DNA of 64,000 nt from Thermoplasmata archaeon (GCA_020054495.1 JAHWGK010000004.1:1-64000), one strand, 5' to 3'. Positions 1-10,471 are shown, counted from the stretch's first letter. The notes: generated by a model from the letters alone, not told the origin. A program made the numbers and translations.

Positions 1-282
1 CATATCTGGACAAGTATTCATCATCCTCAAACAATGGGAAAACTCAGTGCTTTCCAGAAAGGACTGAAACGATTCCTCCATCATAAACTAGGCAGTTCTA
101 GAGATATTCATGAGATTGATTACTACATCGATGTTTATGTCCATTGGTACAACAATGGTAAATATCATTCTGCAATAGATACCTATCCAGAGGAACGATA
201 CTCTGGACAGCGAGATCTCGAATGGTATAATCATCTTGTCAAAAGTCTTAAATTAGAAAAAACCCTTGTCATGAGTCAATAG
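1..282 (+). CDS. C-terminal part of a DDE (rve-type) transposase, truncated by window edge
   Basis: The reading frame is open from base 1, so the ATG at 34 is internal and the gene starts outside the window. The text HHPQTMGKLSAFQKGLKRFL followed by YVHWYNNGKYHSAIDTYPEE resembles the end of the integrase core of IS481/IS3-like transposases (HPQTNGK-x-E...LK, then WYN..RPH.AL...PEE). Aligned this way, the position that normally holds the third catalytic acid (GK-x-E) is Ser, so this is either an inactive remnant or a subfamily with another catalytic Glu. No terminal inverted repeat was recognised in the 90 bases after the stop. The mobile-element assignment is fairly safe; the exact family is not. 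Confidence 0.75.
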   Translation, partial: HIWTSIHHPQTMGKLSAFQKGLKRFLHHKLGSSRDIHEIDYYIDVYVHWYNNGKYHSAIDTYPEERYSGQRDLEWYNHLVKSLKLEKTLVMSQ

Positions 283-372
283 AAGCGACATATCTCATGT
301 CCCTACACATTAAGAATATTACTTGGCGGGCAACGCCATTATAAATACTATATACTGGTTTTTTTACTCTGT

Positions 373-1500
373 TTATGTTTCTGTTGTTAGTACGTATCGA
401 AGCGTTCCAGTATAATCTCCTGGAATTTGAGCAAGTGGAATAGCCATCCGATATTCTATATCACTGGTAGTTTTACTTGTACTATCATTTTCTGCCCATT
501 GGTAATCTGGATCGCTAACACCCCATAGGTTTAGTGGCCCAGTCCCTGGAAATGGTGTGATTGAAGTTAGGTTTCCACCTCTTAGTGATACTGTTGTATT
601 AGCTATGTTTGCGCTGGGATTTAATTCGTGGTCTAGTTGATCTAGATTTACACTTAGAGAATAGTTGCCATTTGATCTTGTAACAAGAGTAATATTGCTT
701 GTTGCTATTACAGTTGTACCTGGATTTCCAGATATTGTTGGCCATCCAGCGCTTATGATCTCTGTGTAACTGTATACTCCAAACTCACTAATTGATTCAC
801 CTTTTGTAGGGTTAAAATATGACAAATTACCAGCTTGGTCTTCTGCTGTAATGTTAAAGTTCCAGGACCATAAGTCGTTGTGACCTGCGGCTGTATTCCA
901 AGCTCCGTCACCTGGAGCGTATCTGAATTGATAACCTGGTGTAAATGCAAATGTTACGTTGTAACAATCTGTGTTTCCAGGACTACCATCTGGATCTATA
1001 TCACTTGTTTCACTACAATCTTCTGGATTAAAAGATACTTCATCATCTGGCCATAGCATAGTCCAGTTAGCGGTACCTGTAGTATTTTCCCATTGCAGGT
1101 AGAGGTTTTTATTTCCTCCTTCGCTCTGGTTATATATTGTGGCTTCACTACTATTGTCATACCAGGCTGTAATGTTAATATATATTATATCTGCCCATCC
1201 TTGGTCACTGCTGATATTTACGATGAATCTGTATTCTGCACTGTTGTTTACATCTATTTGCTGATTTAATCTTGATTCCCAAGTTCCCGAGTTATTATAT
1301 TGGAAATCAAACCAATTAATCCTAGGTTCTAGTTGTAAAACAGTTACATTTAATGTAGTCGAATTATCCCAGCTGTTACTTAGGTCTCCGGGGTTAGCCT
1401 TACTAAACATAACTAAAGGTCCAATAAGGAAAACATTACTGAACAGAGAAACAACAATTGCTACAACTAATAAAATAGATAATGTTTTTCTTTTTCCCAT
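373..1500 (-). CDS. Secreted Asn/Thr-rich surface protein (375 aa) of unknown function
   Basis: An N-terminal hydrophobic segment after KRK (LSILLVVAIVVSLFSNVFLI) looks like a signal peptide or anchor. The rest is a predicted beta-rich extracellular chain with many N-x-S/T sequons and no C-terminal membrane segment. The ORF track starts at a GTG at 1509; I prefer the ATG at 1500, which has GGGATGTGAG just upstream as ribosome-binding site. Its central and C-terminal parts match the end of the 2307-aa neighbour (TAWYDN...YNQS, WPDDE, and a closing IPL..I.G.YT). The two are therefore paralogous over that module. The last residues (GDYTGTLRYVL) recall the closing strand of WxL-like or spore-coat-like beta domains, but this is only a resemblance. 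No enzymatic motif is visible. Confidence 0.8.
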   Translation of the reverse strand: MGKRKTLSILLVVAIVVSLFSNVFLIGPLVMFSKANPGDLSNSWDNSTTLNVTVLQLEPRINWFDFQYNNSGTWESRLNQQIDVNNSAEYRFIVNISSDQGWADIIYINITAWYDNSSEATIYNQSEGGNKNLYLQWENTTGTANWTMLWPDDEVSFNPEDCSETSDIDPDGSPGNTDCYNVTFAFTPGYQFRYAPGDGAWNTAAGHNDLWSWNFNITAEDQAGNLSYFNPTKGESISEFGVYSYTEIISAGWPTISGNPGTTVIATSNITLVTRSNGNYSLSVNLDQLDHELNPSANIANTTVSLRGGNLTSITPFPGTGPLNLWGVSDPDYQWAENDSTSKTTSDIEYRMAIPLAQIPGDYTGTLRYVLTTET

Positions 1501-1731
1501 CTTTCTCACATCCCATCTATGAGTTGCAATTTAACAACTTTTTTTAGAGTGCTACTCCTCGTTAATACCTGGTAGACTTATATACTTTATTTGCAGGTGG
1601 ATAAGTAGGTATATATGCAGGTGTGTATATAGTAAAAACATAGGTAATTAATTATGAAGCCTGTAGCTGAATGAGTTAAAAATGTTAAAAAAATGAAAAC
1701 GAAATAGTTAGGCAAAAAGGATTAAAAAATT

Positions 1732-4700
1732 TTAGTCTTGAATAATTTTAGTGGCTACACGTGCAGTGTATCTCCCTCCGATTGTCCCTAAGGGTATATA
1801 AATATTGAATTGTACGTTCACAGTTTGACTAACACTATTTTTGCTAAAGATTCCTGAATCGTTGTATATATCTACTGCATTTACTTCCCCAATACCTAAA
1901 AATGTTACATCAGTAGTTATATCATCACTAGGATCAGCATCGGCAAGGATGTCAACATTATTTGCAATTGGAATGTTTGTTCCCCAAGTTGTATTTGTAA
2001 GATTCTCTTCGAAATATATTGTCATGTTAAAATCATAATTTGATGAATATGTTATTATAACAACACTAGAAGCATCACTAAATCCCGGTGAAGCAATTAC
2101 ATCCACCCAATTTTCTGCAGGAGAGATTGAAGTGAACTTATGCACACCATACTCATCAATTTTTACATCATTTTTACCTTCTGAATCTGCAACTGTTATA
2201 TTGAAATTCCATGAATGAATATCATTAACAATATTTTGAGTTGTATCCCATGTGTCATTACCACCTGCCCATCGTACCTGACTTAGAGGCTCGAAACTAA
2301 TTTTAATAATTCTGGTAGTTGCATTAATAATTGTTTCAGTGCAGTTTGCTAGAACTACCTGAGCTTCATCATCTGGCCATAACATTCTATAGGCAGCAGT
2401 TCCTGTTTTATTTTCATATTGAAGAAACATATTCAGATTTCCACCAAGATTATCTGATTGATTATATGTTGTAACATCACTTCCATTATCATACCATGCG
2501 GTGATGTTTATGTATTCAATTTTATCCCATCCACTTTCATCAGTGATGTTGATTTGAAAGTAGTACTCATTATTGACATCCAATGAACCCGTAACATTAT
2601 TTAGTTTTGAACCTGTGGTATTCATAATATCGTAGTTGTTAATCACTAGAATTGCATATTTATAGTAACAAATTGCGTCGGCTGTAATTGGGGCTATTTC
2701 ATCAGATGAGCCTGATTTGCTCCCAATGCTATAAAACTCATAATATCCGTTACCTTCAGGAAAATCAAAATCCCAGCTCCATGGATAATAAGTATCAGGA
2801 TTAGAACCATCACTCCATGTCGTCCAGTTTATACCATTTCCGCCTGTTGATTGTGTAGTAGCTACCACTCTTACTTCATCTATATATACATCATCATTGT
2901 CATTCAGAGCGTTACACTGGAATCTAATTTGCATATCAGTTGGAAATGTATAACTGGTTTCATTTATCCAAACGATTTCGTGATAAAATTGACCATTAAC
3001 AAATTCAGTACCTGCAACATAAATCGCTGGTTGTTGCCATATGTTACCATCGAAATATTCTACATAGAACTCATGGCCATTATCTAATCCTATAGATTGA
3101 AACCAGAACTCAACCTGTATACATTCATAACCTGGTGTGTCGACATCAATACCAGTTGTATGATAAAATGATGAGGCAACTCCATTGTTATCTCGAATAT
3201 TTACAGCATTACTGCCCTGGTGAGCATATGTTACTCCAGTGTACAGCACGCAATCGATTCCGCCAGAGGAATAGTTTCCAAAGCCATCTTCAAAATCATC
3301 GTAGGTTAAAAGATTCCATGAGTCCCAGCTTTGATTATCTTCAGCCCAACGATAGTATAATGAAACTTGATCTAAAGCAGAGTCCCCAGTAGCAGTGATT
3401 GTTTTGGGTTCTGATGTTATTACATTATATGGGTATATAGTGTCAACTGACGTTTCTATTGTTTCAGTTGTAAAGTGAAATGTGTCAGAATCATTTATAT
3501 CGGAACCATCACTAACGCTTACATTCCAATAATAGGTTTTAGAGTAACTACTGAAATTATTATTCATTTGGTAATAGGTTCCATTTCCATCAGCACCTGT
3601 TATATTACTACCAAAAACCTTCCAAGGGCCACTACTATTACTATACCATGTGATGGTCATTGAATCTCCCTCAGCATGATTTACAGTTATGCTCATCTGA
3701 GGTATCACGCTGATACCAATGCTTTCGTTAGATGGAACTTCATTAGAAATTGTTGGTATAACATTTGTTTTATTGTTATTACTCGCATTAGTATCTGACC
3801 ATTGATGAAGAGTGGTTGAGTCATATGTCCAGTTTGCAAAGCTCCAAGCTTGATAATAATATGTAACACCTTCTGCAAGACCTGTATCTTCATAGTTCGT
3901 CCCGCTTCCATTGTATGCTTCTATACCTTCTCCTCGTGCCCAAATAGCAACTGTTTTTCTTTCAATGTATGTTTTATTTGCGCCTGTTCCAATATTCCAT
4001 GTTAGATATATGTTACTTGTACTGGTATTTGCTTGCACTGTCAAACTATTGGGTTCGTCCGGTTTTGTTAAAAATGTTTTTGCTCCACCTGATTCATCCC
4101 AACCTCCGCTGTTATTGGCTTTTGTATCAAAATAATACAAAGTCCCTTTTGTTAATAAACCAGTGCCACTAGTATCATAACTAAACTCTGTATTATTAGC
4201 AATTATACCTTGTGATACATTATTATCTGTTGGCGGATTCTGTGTTCCCCATAAAAAATAACAGGCAGTATCAACACTACCATTATATTGTAAATATCCG
4301 CGAAGCGTAGCATTGGTCTCCTCTATTCCTGTAATTTCATTAGTTACCACAATTGGAACTGCAGGTACAATCCCATCATCAGCTTGAGGGCTATCACCTC
4401 GTGGCGCATTCTGATCCCCATTACTAGTCCATCCATTATCTGTAGCAAAAGCCCAAGCTTTATAATAATAATGATTGCCGGGAGTTAAACTAGTATGGCT
4501 AAATGGTGTAGTAACATTACCGTCGGCATCAATTGATATCCCTTCACCTTCATTCCATGGGCTTGGAGCACTGCCAATGGAATACTCGATATACGCTCCA
4601 TCACCACCAGTACCATCGGTCCAAGACAAGTCTATTCTGGTAGTGTTAATTACGGTGGCCGTAAAACCAGTTAAAGGATCAGGTTTAGTTAGAAATGAGT

Positions 4701-7700
4701 TTGTGCCTCCAGATTCATCCCAACCCTCAATATTAACGGCTTTAGAGTCAAAATAGTACAAAGTCCCTTTTGTTAAGAGACCAGTTCCACTTGTATCAAA
4801 ACTGAATTCTGCGCCATTTGCTATTATACCCTGAGATACATTATTTGCAGTAGGTGGATTGGCAGTATCCCACAAAAAGTAACAAGTAGTATCTGCGGTA
4901 CCATTATTTTGTAACCATCCACGTAATGTTGCATTGGTTTCTTCTACACCAATGGAACTGTTTGTTATAACAGTTGGTAAAGCAGCTCCAACGTCTGTTG
5001 TATCTTGTTTTTCGCTTGTATAAGTTGTTTCTATGCTGTCTCCATTACGATATTTAACTCTGAATCCATAAGTTGTACCTCCTGTCAAACCTGTTGAGTT
5101 AAAATAATATCTGCCACTATCTGAATCAGTTATCCATCCACTATCAAGTGCTCCGCCAGTTACACATTCGAAATACGCTGCTGTAAGTCCTGATAAAGGA
5201 TTAGTAGGATGAGCAACGCTCATGTTAATCCAGTTAATTCCATGTCCATCGATGGTGAATTCTCCATCTGTAGGAGGATTACAAAGTGAATATTTTGTCT
5301 TCTCAGTTGGATTATAAACTGTTTCTTCAGCGTCTGCATTTTGGTATCGTACTTGTGAATCATAGTTAGTGTTTTCTGTTAAACTGGTTCTATTGTGATA
5401 GTAGATTCCATTTAGCCATCCACTATTTGTTGCACCTCCAGTAATCCAATTGAAATAACTAGCTGTCGAGCCACTTGTTGGATTTGTTGGAGGTACAACT
5501 GTTGCATTTACCCAGGTTACACCACTAGAAAGAGTTAATTCTCCATCAGTTGGTGGACTGCAAAGAGTATAATTTGTTTTTTCTGTCGGATTATAAGAGG
5601 TAGTTTCAGCGTCTGCATTTCGGTATCGTACTTGTGAACCATAGTTAGTGTTTTCTGTTAGACTCGTTCTATTGTGATAGTAGATTCCATTTAGCCATCC
5701 GCTATTTGTTGCACCTCCAGTAATCCAATTGAAATAACTAGCTGTCGAGCCACTTGTTGGATTTGGAGGTTGAACAACAGTTGCATTTATCCAAGCATCA
5801 CTAATTTCAAAACTTAATTCGCCATCAGTTGGCGGGTCTACACTTGTATATTCATAGGATATTGGGGTACTATAATTACCCTCATTTGGAGTTCCATAAT
5901 TGTCTCTTGCTTTAACTTCATAACCATATTGAGTGTTTTCAGATAAACCATCATCTGTATAAGTTGTACTTGCCTGCCAAGTTCCATCTGTTCCTCCTGA
6001 ATTACCTGTAGTTTCATTGAAATAATAAGTTATAGGTAAACTAATATCGGATGCTGTTGTTGCAATCATAGTAATACTTGAGGAACTAACATTGTATGGT
6101 TCAGTCGACCATGTCATAGGATCAGGTGTTGGCGGATTATTATCAGTCTCTGTGTAAGTACAGTAAATGCTAACAAGATAATTAGAGTCTACAACTGTTG
6201 CAGTATATGGATCTGGGAAGTTAGGATAAGTCTCACCAGCGTCTATATAGAGACCATTGCCACCAGTTGTTGTATACATTAATTCAGATTTGAAACTGTC
6301 AGTAAATACAACTAGATAATACAAATCATTTGCAACTAAAGTGGGGCCAGTGGTAAAATCAAATTCAACCCAACCATCTTGAACAGAAGTATTCTCATTA
6401 GTTACACCATTGGTTAGTAAATTTCCACTACTATCATAAATTGCTGCTCTACCACTATTTGCTCCACCAGCTGTAGAAAAATATGCTGTTATACTATCAG
6501 CAATGCCTGTGGTAACTCCCATTTGAAACAATCCACCAGGTATATCATCCCCATCCTGTCCCGATGCCCCTGTTCCAGTATTACCAAATATTGGATCAAG
6601 CAATACATCGGTCCCTGCAAGGATATCATCACTAGGATTGTTTTTATTCCCTGTTAAAACTCTAAAATAAAAATAATCATCGCCATCAATAGTTCTCATA
6701 CCATGTTCAAAAATGAGTGGTTCTGGTATAGCTATCATATCAATCCAGTTGTAAAATACAGTGTAATCTTCAGTTTCGTTTACAGAGTAAGTCAAAATGT
6801 ACTCATAGTTTTCACTATTATTTACATAGCTTTTTACCGGGAGCTCGATAGCATAAGTAAGCTGATAATCTGTGGTGTAAGGTGCTAAGAAATTTAGGCT
6901 TACTTTTTCGCTGGTGTTGTCTTCAAATCTAACCTTATCGACTATTAAACATTGGTCTATATTTATCCATCTATTACTACTAGACTCATATGCTTCTAGG
7001 GACCACCCACTGTTTTCTTTAAATAATCGCCAAAAAGAGTCCCAATTAATTTCTTTCACTGATGAAATACCAAAGCTATTTTCAGGTGCATTACTATATA
7101 TAAAAGAGTCATTGTTTTTTGAGATAATAATCTCATTTGTTTTAGTGTCACTAACATTTTCTCTAGTTATTTCCTGATCAGTTAAAAGAGTAGAATTTTG
7201 TAAAAAGGAATCATTATCAGCATTTTGTATAACTGAATAATTAAGCATCTCGTCCTGGATTGTATTATTACTATTTGCATTCTCACTTGTTTGATTTTCT
7301 GTCTGAGGTGGTATATCATAATCTCCAGTCAATTCTGGTTCTGAAGCAATATTACTGGATGTATTCATATCTATTACTGGTAAAACTGTGAATGGTCGCC
7401 TTTGAGTAATGCTCATATTTTCATTATTCGTGACTGTAATCGTAATTGTATAATCGCCTTTATCAACATTGTATACAGACCAATTTCCTTGCCATTGACC
7501 AGAATAGATAGTACTATTCACAACGTTTCCTTCAACAAATGACAAATTGATTATTTCTAACTTGGCAATATTTGCAATAACAGAATTAATACCTTCCAGG
7601 TCAGAAGCCGAAACATTCAATAAAATAGAGTTTCCTAGATTCACATTCTTAGGGAAAATATTAAACGAAGAAATCATCAGATATGAGGAGGATGTAGTAT

Positions 7701-8655
7701 CCTGAGTAGTAATAGCTGGTACAATTGCAACGGATAATAAAACAATAGTCAATATTAATGCAAAAATTTTCCTATAGCTCACAAATTTTGATGACCTAAA
7801 AATATTACCTCCACCCACTTTTTTATTAAAATTTAAAGAATCTACTGAATTAGATTGTACATTTTTCAATCGACTCCGCGGGTAGGTAGAAACTGTTGAC
7901 TTTACTGCCTCCTCATTTATTGGGGGAGCATTACTAAAAATTAACAAATCTGTAGTGTTTTTAACTGATTTTTCCTCTTTATTAGAAGTTGTATGCTTCT
8001 TTAATACGTCATCCACTTTCTCTTCAATATTTTTTTTGGAATCTGTCATTATCCTCTTCTGGTCAGAGAAGATAAAATCTATGTTAATAATTGACTTCTT
8101 GTCCTTAAGACCAGGTTCATATATACCAATTAATGATAATAAAAAAAAGTTGAATTGAGTAACTACCTCAATAGAAAAAGAGGATTCTACTTTTTCATCA
8201 TCTACATGAATTATAACTTTCCAATTACCGTGATTTGCTTCTTTATCAATTCCGAGATAAAATGAATATGTATTCTTATCTTTGATACATTTAGAGGGGT
8301 TAATATATTCTGATACATGGCCACTCACATCTCTCCAAACTCCATTATCATATTCCCATCTGTAGTAGTTACAAATAGAGCGATTTTCAAGTTTAGGTAA
8401 AGATTCTCCATGGTAGGCAACAATACTAATTTTCTCAACTTCTTTATCAAGCAAAACATTAAAATATCGAAAATCGCCAGCAACAATATATGAGTTTCCA
8501 GAAGAAGCTGCACAGTCTTTCCAACTAAGGTCATTTGTAGAAACTGATTTTGAGATTGTTAAACCAGATAATGCAAAGGGTATTAGTAATATAATTATTA
8601 ACAAAACTATTTTGAGAGTAAATCTTCTACTTGTGCACCCATCCGACATCCGCAT
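1732..8655 (-). CDS. Giant multidomain surface protein, 2307 aa, FN3-like repeats
   Basis: A hydrophobic signal-like stretch lies at about residues 13-32 (LKIVLLIIILLIPFALSG). It is followed by an extracellular-looking domain of about 140 residues, a Lys/charged region at about 180-290, and a second hydrophobic segment at about 296-316 (IFALILTIVLLSVAIVPAI). After that come Ig/FN3-like modules: a domain with DILAGTDVLLDPIFG, several FN3-like units, two nearly identical PPTDGEL units of about 90 aa, two LLTKGTLYYFD units, and a closing TAWYDNGS/WPDDE module shared with the 375-aa neighbour. No C-terminal membrane helix or sorting motif is seen. The gene is divergent from pheT across a 146-bp gap. 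The role is probably cell-envelope structure or adhesion; no catalytic motif was found. Confidence 0.85.
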   Translation of the reverse strand: MRMSDGCTSRRFTLKIVLLIIILLIPFALSGLTISKSVSTNDLSWKDCAASSGNSYIVAGDFRYFNVLLDKEVEKISIVAYHGESLPKLENRSICNYYRWEYDNGVWRDVSGHVSEYINPSKCIKDKNTYSFYLGIDKEANHGNWKVIIHVDDEKVESSFSIEVVTQFNFFLLSLIGIYEPGLKDKKSIINIDFIFSDQKRIMTDSKKNIEEKVDDVLKKHTTSNKEEKSVKNTTDLLIFSNAPPINEEAVKSTVSTYPRSRLKNVQSNSVDSLNFNKKVGGGNIFRSSKFVSYRKIFALILTIVLLSVAIVPAITTQDTTSSSYLMISSFNIFPKNVNLGNSILLNVSASDLEGINSVIANIAKLEIINLSFVEGNVVNSTIYSGQWQGNWSVYNVDKGDYTITITVTNNENMSITQRRPFTVLPVIDMNTSSNIASEPELTGDYDIPPQTENQTSENANSNNTIQDEMLNYSVIQNADNDSFLQNSTLLTDQEITRENVSDTKTNEIIISKNNDSFIYSNAPENSFGISSVKEINWDSFWRLFKENSGWSLEAYESSSNRWINIDQCLIVDKVRFEDNTSEKVSLNFLAPYTTDYQLTYAIELPVKSYVNNSENYEYILTYSVNETEDYTVFYNWIDMIAIPEPLIFEHGMRTIDGDDYFYFRVLTGNKNNPSDDILAGTDVLLDPIFGNTGTGASGQDGDDIPGGLFQMGVTTGIADSITAYFSTAGGANSGRAAIYDSSGNLLTNGVTNENTSVQDGWVEFDFTTGPTLVANDLYYLVVFTDSFKSELMYTTTGGNGLYIDAGETYPNFPDPYTATVVDSNYLVSIYCTYTETDNNPPTPDPMTWSTEPYNVSSSSITMIATTASDISLPITYYFNETTGNSGGTDGTWQASTTYTDDGLSENTQYGYEVKARDNYGTPNEGNYSTPISYEYTSVDPPTDGELSFEISDAWINATVVQPPNPTSGSTASYFNWITGGATNSGWLNGIYYHNRTSLTENTNYGSQVRYRNADAETTSYNPTEKTNYTLCSPPTDGELTLSSGVTWVNATVVPPTNPTSGSTASYFNWITGGATNSGWLNGIYYHNRTSLTENTNYDSQVRYQNADAEETVYNPTEKTKYSLCNPPTDGEFTIDGHGINWINMSVAHPTNPLSGLTAAYFECVTGGALDSGWITDSDSGRYYFNSTGLTGGTTYGFRVKYRNGDSIETTYTSEKQDTTDVGAALPTVITNSSIGVEETNATLRGWLQNNGTADTTCYFLWDTANPPTANNVSQGIIANGAEFSFDTSGTGLLTKGTLYYFDSKAVNIEGWDESGGTNSFLTKPDPLTGFTATVINTTRIDLSWTDGTGGDGAYIEYSIGSAPSPWNEGEGISIDADGNVTTPFSHTSLTPGNHYYYKAWAFATDNGWTSNGDQNAPRGDSPQADDGIVPAVPIVVTNEITGIEETNATLRGYLQYNGSVDTACYFLWGTQNPPTDNNVSQGIIANNTEFSYDTSGTGLLTKGTLYYFDTKANNSGGWDESGGAKTFLTKPDEPNSLTVQANTSTSNIYLTWNIGTGANKTYIERKTVAIWARGEGIEAYNGSGTNYEDTGLAEGVTYYYQAWSFANWTYDSTTLHQWSDTNASNNNKTNVIPTISNEVPSNESIGISVIPQMSITVNHAEGDSMTITWYSNSSGPWKVFGSNITGADGNGTYYQMNNNFSSYSKTYYWNVSVSDGSDINDSDTFHFTTETIETSVDTIYPYNVITSEPKTITATGDSALDQVSLYYRWAEDNQSWDSWNLLTYDDFEDGFGNYSSGGIDCVLYTGVTYAHQGSNAVNIRDNNGVASSFYHTTGIDVDTPGYECIQVEFWFQSIGLDNGHEFYVEYFDGNIWQQPAIYVAGTEFVNGQFYHEIVWINETSYTFPTDMQIRFQCNALNDNDDVYIDEVRVVATTQSTGGNGINWTTWSDGSNPDTYYPWSWDFDFPEGNGYYEFYSIGSKSGSSDEIAPITADAICYYKYAILVINNYDIMNTTGSKLNNVTGSLDVNNEYYFQINITDESGWDKIEYINITAWYDNGSDVTTYNQSDNLGGNLNMFLQYENKTGTAAYRMLWPDDEAQVVLANCTETIINATTRIIKISFEPLSQVRWAGGNDTWDTTQNIVNDIHSWNFNITVADSEGKNDVKIDEYGVHKFTSISPAENWVDVIASPGFSDASSVVIITYSSNYDFNMTIYFEENLTNTTWGTNIPIANNVDILADADPSDDITTDVTFLGIGEVNAVDIYNDSGIFSKNSVSQTVNVQFNIYIPLGTIGGRYTARVATKIIQD
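5338..5790 (-). repeat. Two near-identical tandem repeats inside the 2307-aa gene
   Basis: A block of about 150 bases beginning near 5338 (TTTGGTATCGTACTTGTGAA...) recurs near 5608 with only a few substitutions, a period of about 270 bases (90 codons). On the protein level this gives two copies of SGSTASYFNWITGGATNSGW followed by LNGIYYHNRTSLTENTNY. The near-identity of the DNA points to a recent duplication or gene conversion between the two FN3-like units. Confidence 0.85.
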
Positions 8656-8801
8656 TACAAAATAGATATTCTAAGTAAACTTATATATTTTACGTATTTT
8701 GGATAATTATTGTTTAAATAAAAAAGACAATGAAAACAAACGTTTGATTTTAGATGGTTTATACTATCCATTAAAATACCAAAAACATATTTCCTCTTTA
8801 T

Positions 8802-10439
8802 ATGCCAGTTGTAACGTTTGACTATAACGACTTTATCGATATACTTGGACACAAAATTTCAAAAGATGAGTTAATAGAAAGATTGCCGATGATTGGAGCT
8901 GGTTTAGATAGAGTCGAAGAAGATGAGATAAGTATTGAGTTTTTTCCAGATAGACCTGATCTTGCATCTGTTGAAGGAATTGCACGTGCATCAAGGGCTT
9001 TTTTTGAATTTAAAACAGGACTTAAAAATTATGATATCAAAAAATCTGATATTATAACAAATGTTGAGCCATCTGTTAAAAAAGTAAGGCCCTTTGTAAC
9101 TACCGCTCTTGTGAAAAAAGTGACCATGACTGATGAGCTTATAGCATCTCTTATGGATCTACAGGAGAAACTGCACTTAGGACTTGGTAGAAACCGGAAA
9201 AAAGTTGCCATAGGTGTTCATAATTTTGACCCTATAGAGCCCCCGTTTACATACAAAGCAGTTGACCCAGATTCAGCAGAATTTGTTCCATTAAATAAGG
9301 TTGAGTCAATGACTTTAAATGAGATACTCAAGCACCATGAGAAAGGAATTGATTATGCGCACATACTGGAAGATTTCGATAGGCATCCGTTGATTGTTGA
9401 TAAATATAATAATGTGCTTTCCTATCCTCCAATTATTAATGGTAGCTTAACAGAAGTTACACCTTTTACAACTGATTTGTTTATCGATGTTACAGGCACT
9501 GATAGAAAGGCAATAAATTACGCTTTAAACATTGTAACAACTTCACTTGCTGAGAGAGGAGGACAGGTTTATAGCACAAAAGTGAACGATAATGGAAAAA
9601 CTTATATTTCACCGGATTTGAATTCCGTTGAAAGAAAGTTATCAGTGAATTATGTAAATAAAATTCTTGGGACAAAGTTGAATGCAAAAGATATTGTCCT
9701 ATGTCTTAAGAAAATGGGTTACAATGTGTTAGATTTAAACGAAAATGAGTTGAAGGTTGATATCCCTGCATGGCGGGCAGATATTTTGCATGAAATAGAT
9801 CTTGTTGAAGATGTAGCTGTAGGATATGGTTTTGATAAATTTGAAACAGATTTCCCTAAAGCCTTAACATTTGGAAAAAGTTTACCTAAACATGATCTTT
9901 ACGAAGGTCTCAGACATATTATGGTAGGTCTTGGTTTTAATGAAGTTACAACATTTACGATCTCTAATGAGCGGGATGAATTCAACAAGATGGGCTTGAA
10001 TATTGGAACTAGAGCTCAGATTGAAAACCCAATAGGGGAAGAATACTCCTGTTTACGTGTTGGTCTTATTCCTTCACTTCTTAAAATTCTAAATGAAAAT
10101 AGACATCATTCCTTACCTCAGCAGATTTTTGAATTGGGTATAGTAGCTGACAAGAGTTTTAAAAATCAACACTTTCTAGGTTTTGTTAAAATTGATGCAA
10201 AGGCAAACTTTACGGAATGCAAATCTCTTATTGATGCTATTATGAGGGATTCAGGCACGAAATATAGTATTAAAGATAAAGACCACCCTGCGTTTGTTAA
10301 AGGTAGATGTGCATCTGTTGTATGTAATAACAAAGAAATTGGGTTTTTTGGTGAGATTCATCCTAAGACGATTTTAGAATTTGAATTAGAGTATCCTATC
10401 ATTGCATTCGAAATTCAGGCAGATATGGTTAATCAATAA
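8802..10439 (+). CDS. pheT: Phenylalanyl-tRNA synthetase beta subunit
   Basis: This cytoplasmic subunit pairs with PheS to charge tRNA-Phe. The length (545 aa) fits the shorter archaeal/eukaryotic beta-subunit type without an N-terminal tRNA-binding (EMAP) domain. The B5 domain lies at about residues 275-345 and includes the typical DIPAWRADILHEIDLVEDVA; the C-terminal third is the inactive synthetase-like core. The ATG at 8802 has no Shine-Dalgarno sequence. A TATA-like TTTATACT at about 8758 would place the transcript start near 8787, so the leader is very short. pheS is not in the window; pheT is followed 32 bases later by a tRNA-thiolation gene, giving a tRNA-related pair. Confidence 0.95.
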   Translation: MPVVTFDYNDFIDILGHKISKDELIERLPMIGAGLDRVEEDEISIEFFPDRPDLASVEGIARASRAFFEFKTGLKNYDIKKSDIITNVEPSVKKVRPFVTTALVKKVTMTDELIASLMDLQEKLHLGLGRNRKKVAIGVHNFDPIEPPFTYKAVDPDSAEFVPLNKVESMTLNEILKHHEKGIDYAHILEDFDRHPLIVDKYNNVLSYPPIINGSLTEVTPFTTDLFIDVTGTDRKAINYALNIVTTSLAERGGQVYSTKVNDNGKTYISPDLNSVERKLSVNYVNKILGTKLNAKDIVLCLKKMGYNVLDLNENELKVDIPAWRADILHEIDLVEDVAVGYGFDKFETDFPKALTFGKSLPKHDLYEGLRHIMVGLGFNEVTTFTISNERDEFNKMGLNIGTRAQIENPIGEEYSCLRVGLIPSLLKILNENRHHSLPQQIFELGIVADKSFKNQHFLGFVKIDAKANFTECKSLIDAIMRDSGTKYSIKDKDHPAFVKGRCASVVCNNKEIGFFGEIHPKTILEFELEYPIIAFEIQADMVNQ

Positions 10440-10471
10440 CTATTTTATTTAGAAGACATTCTCGATTCTTG

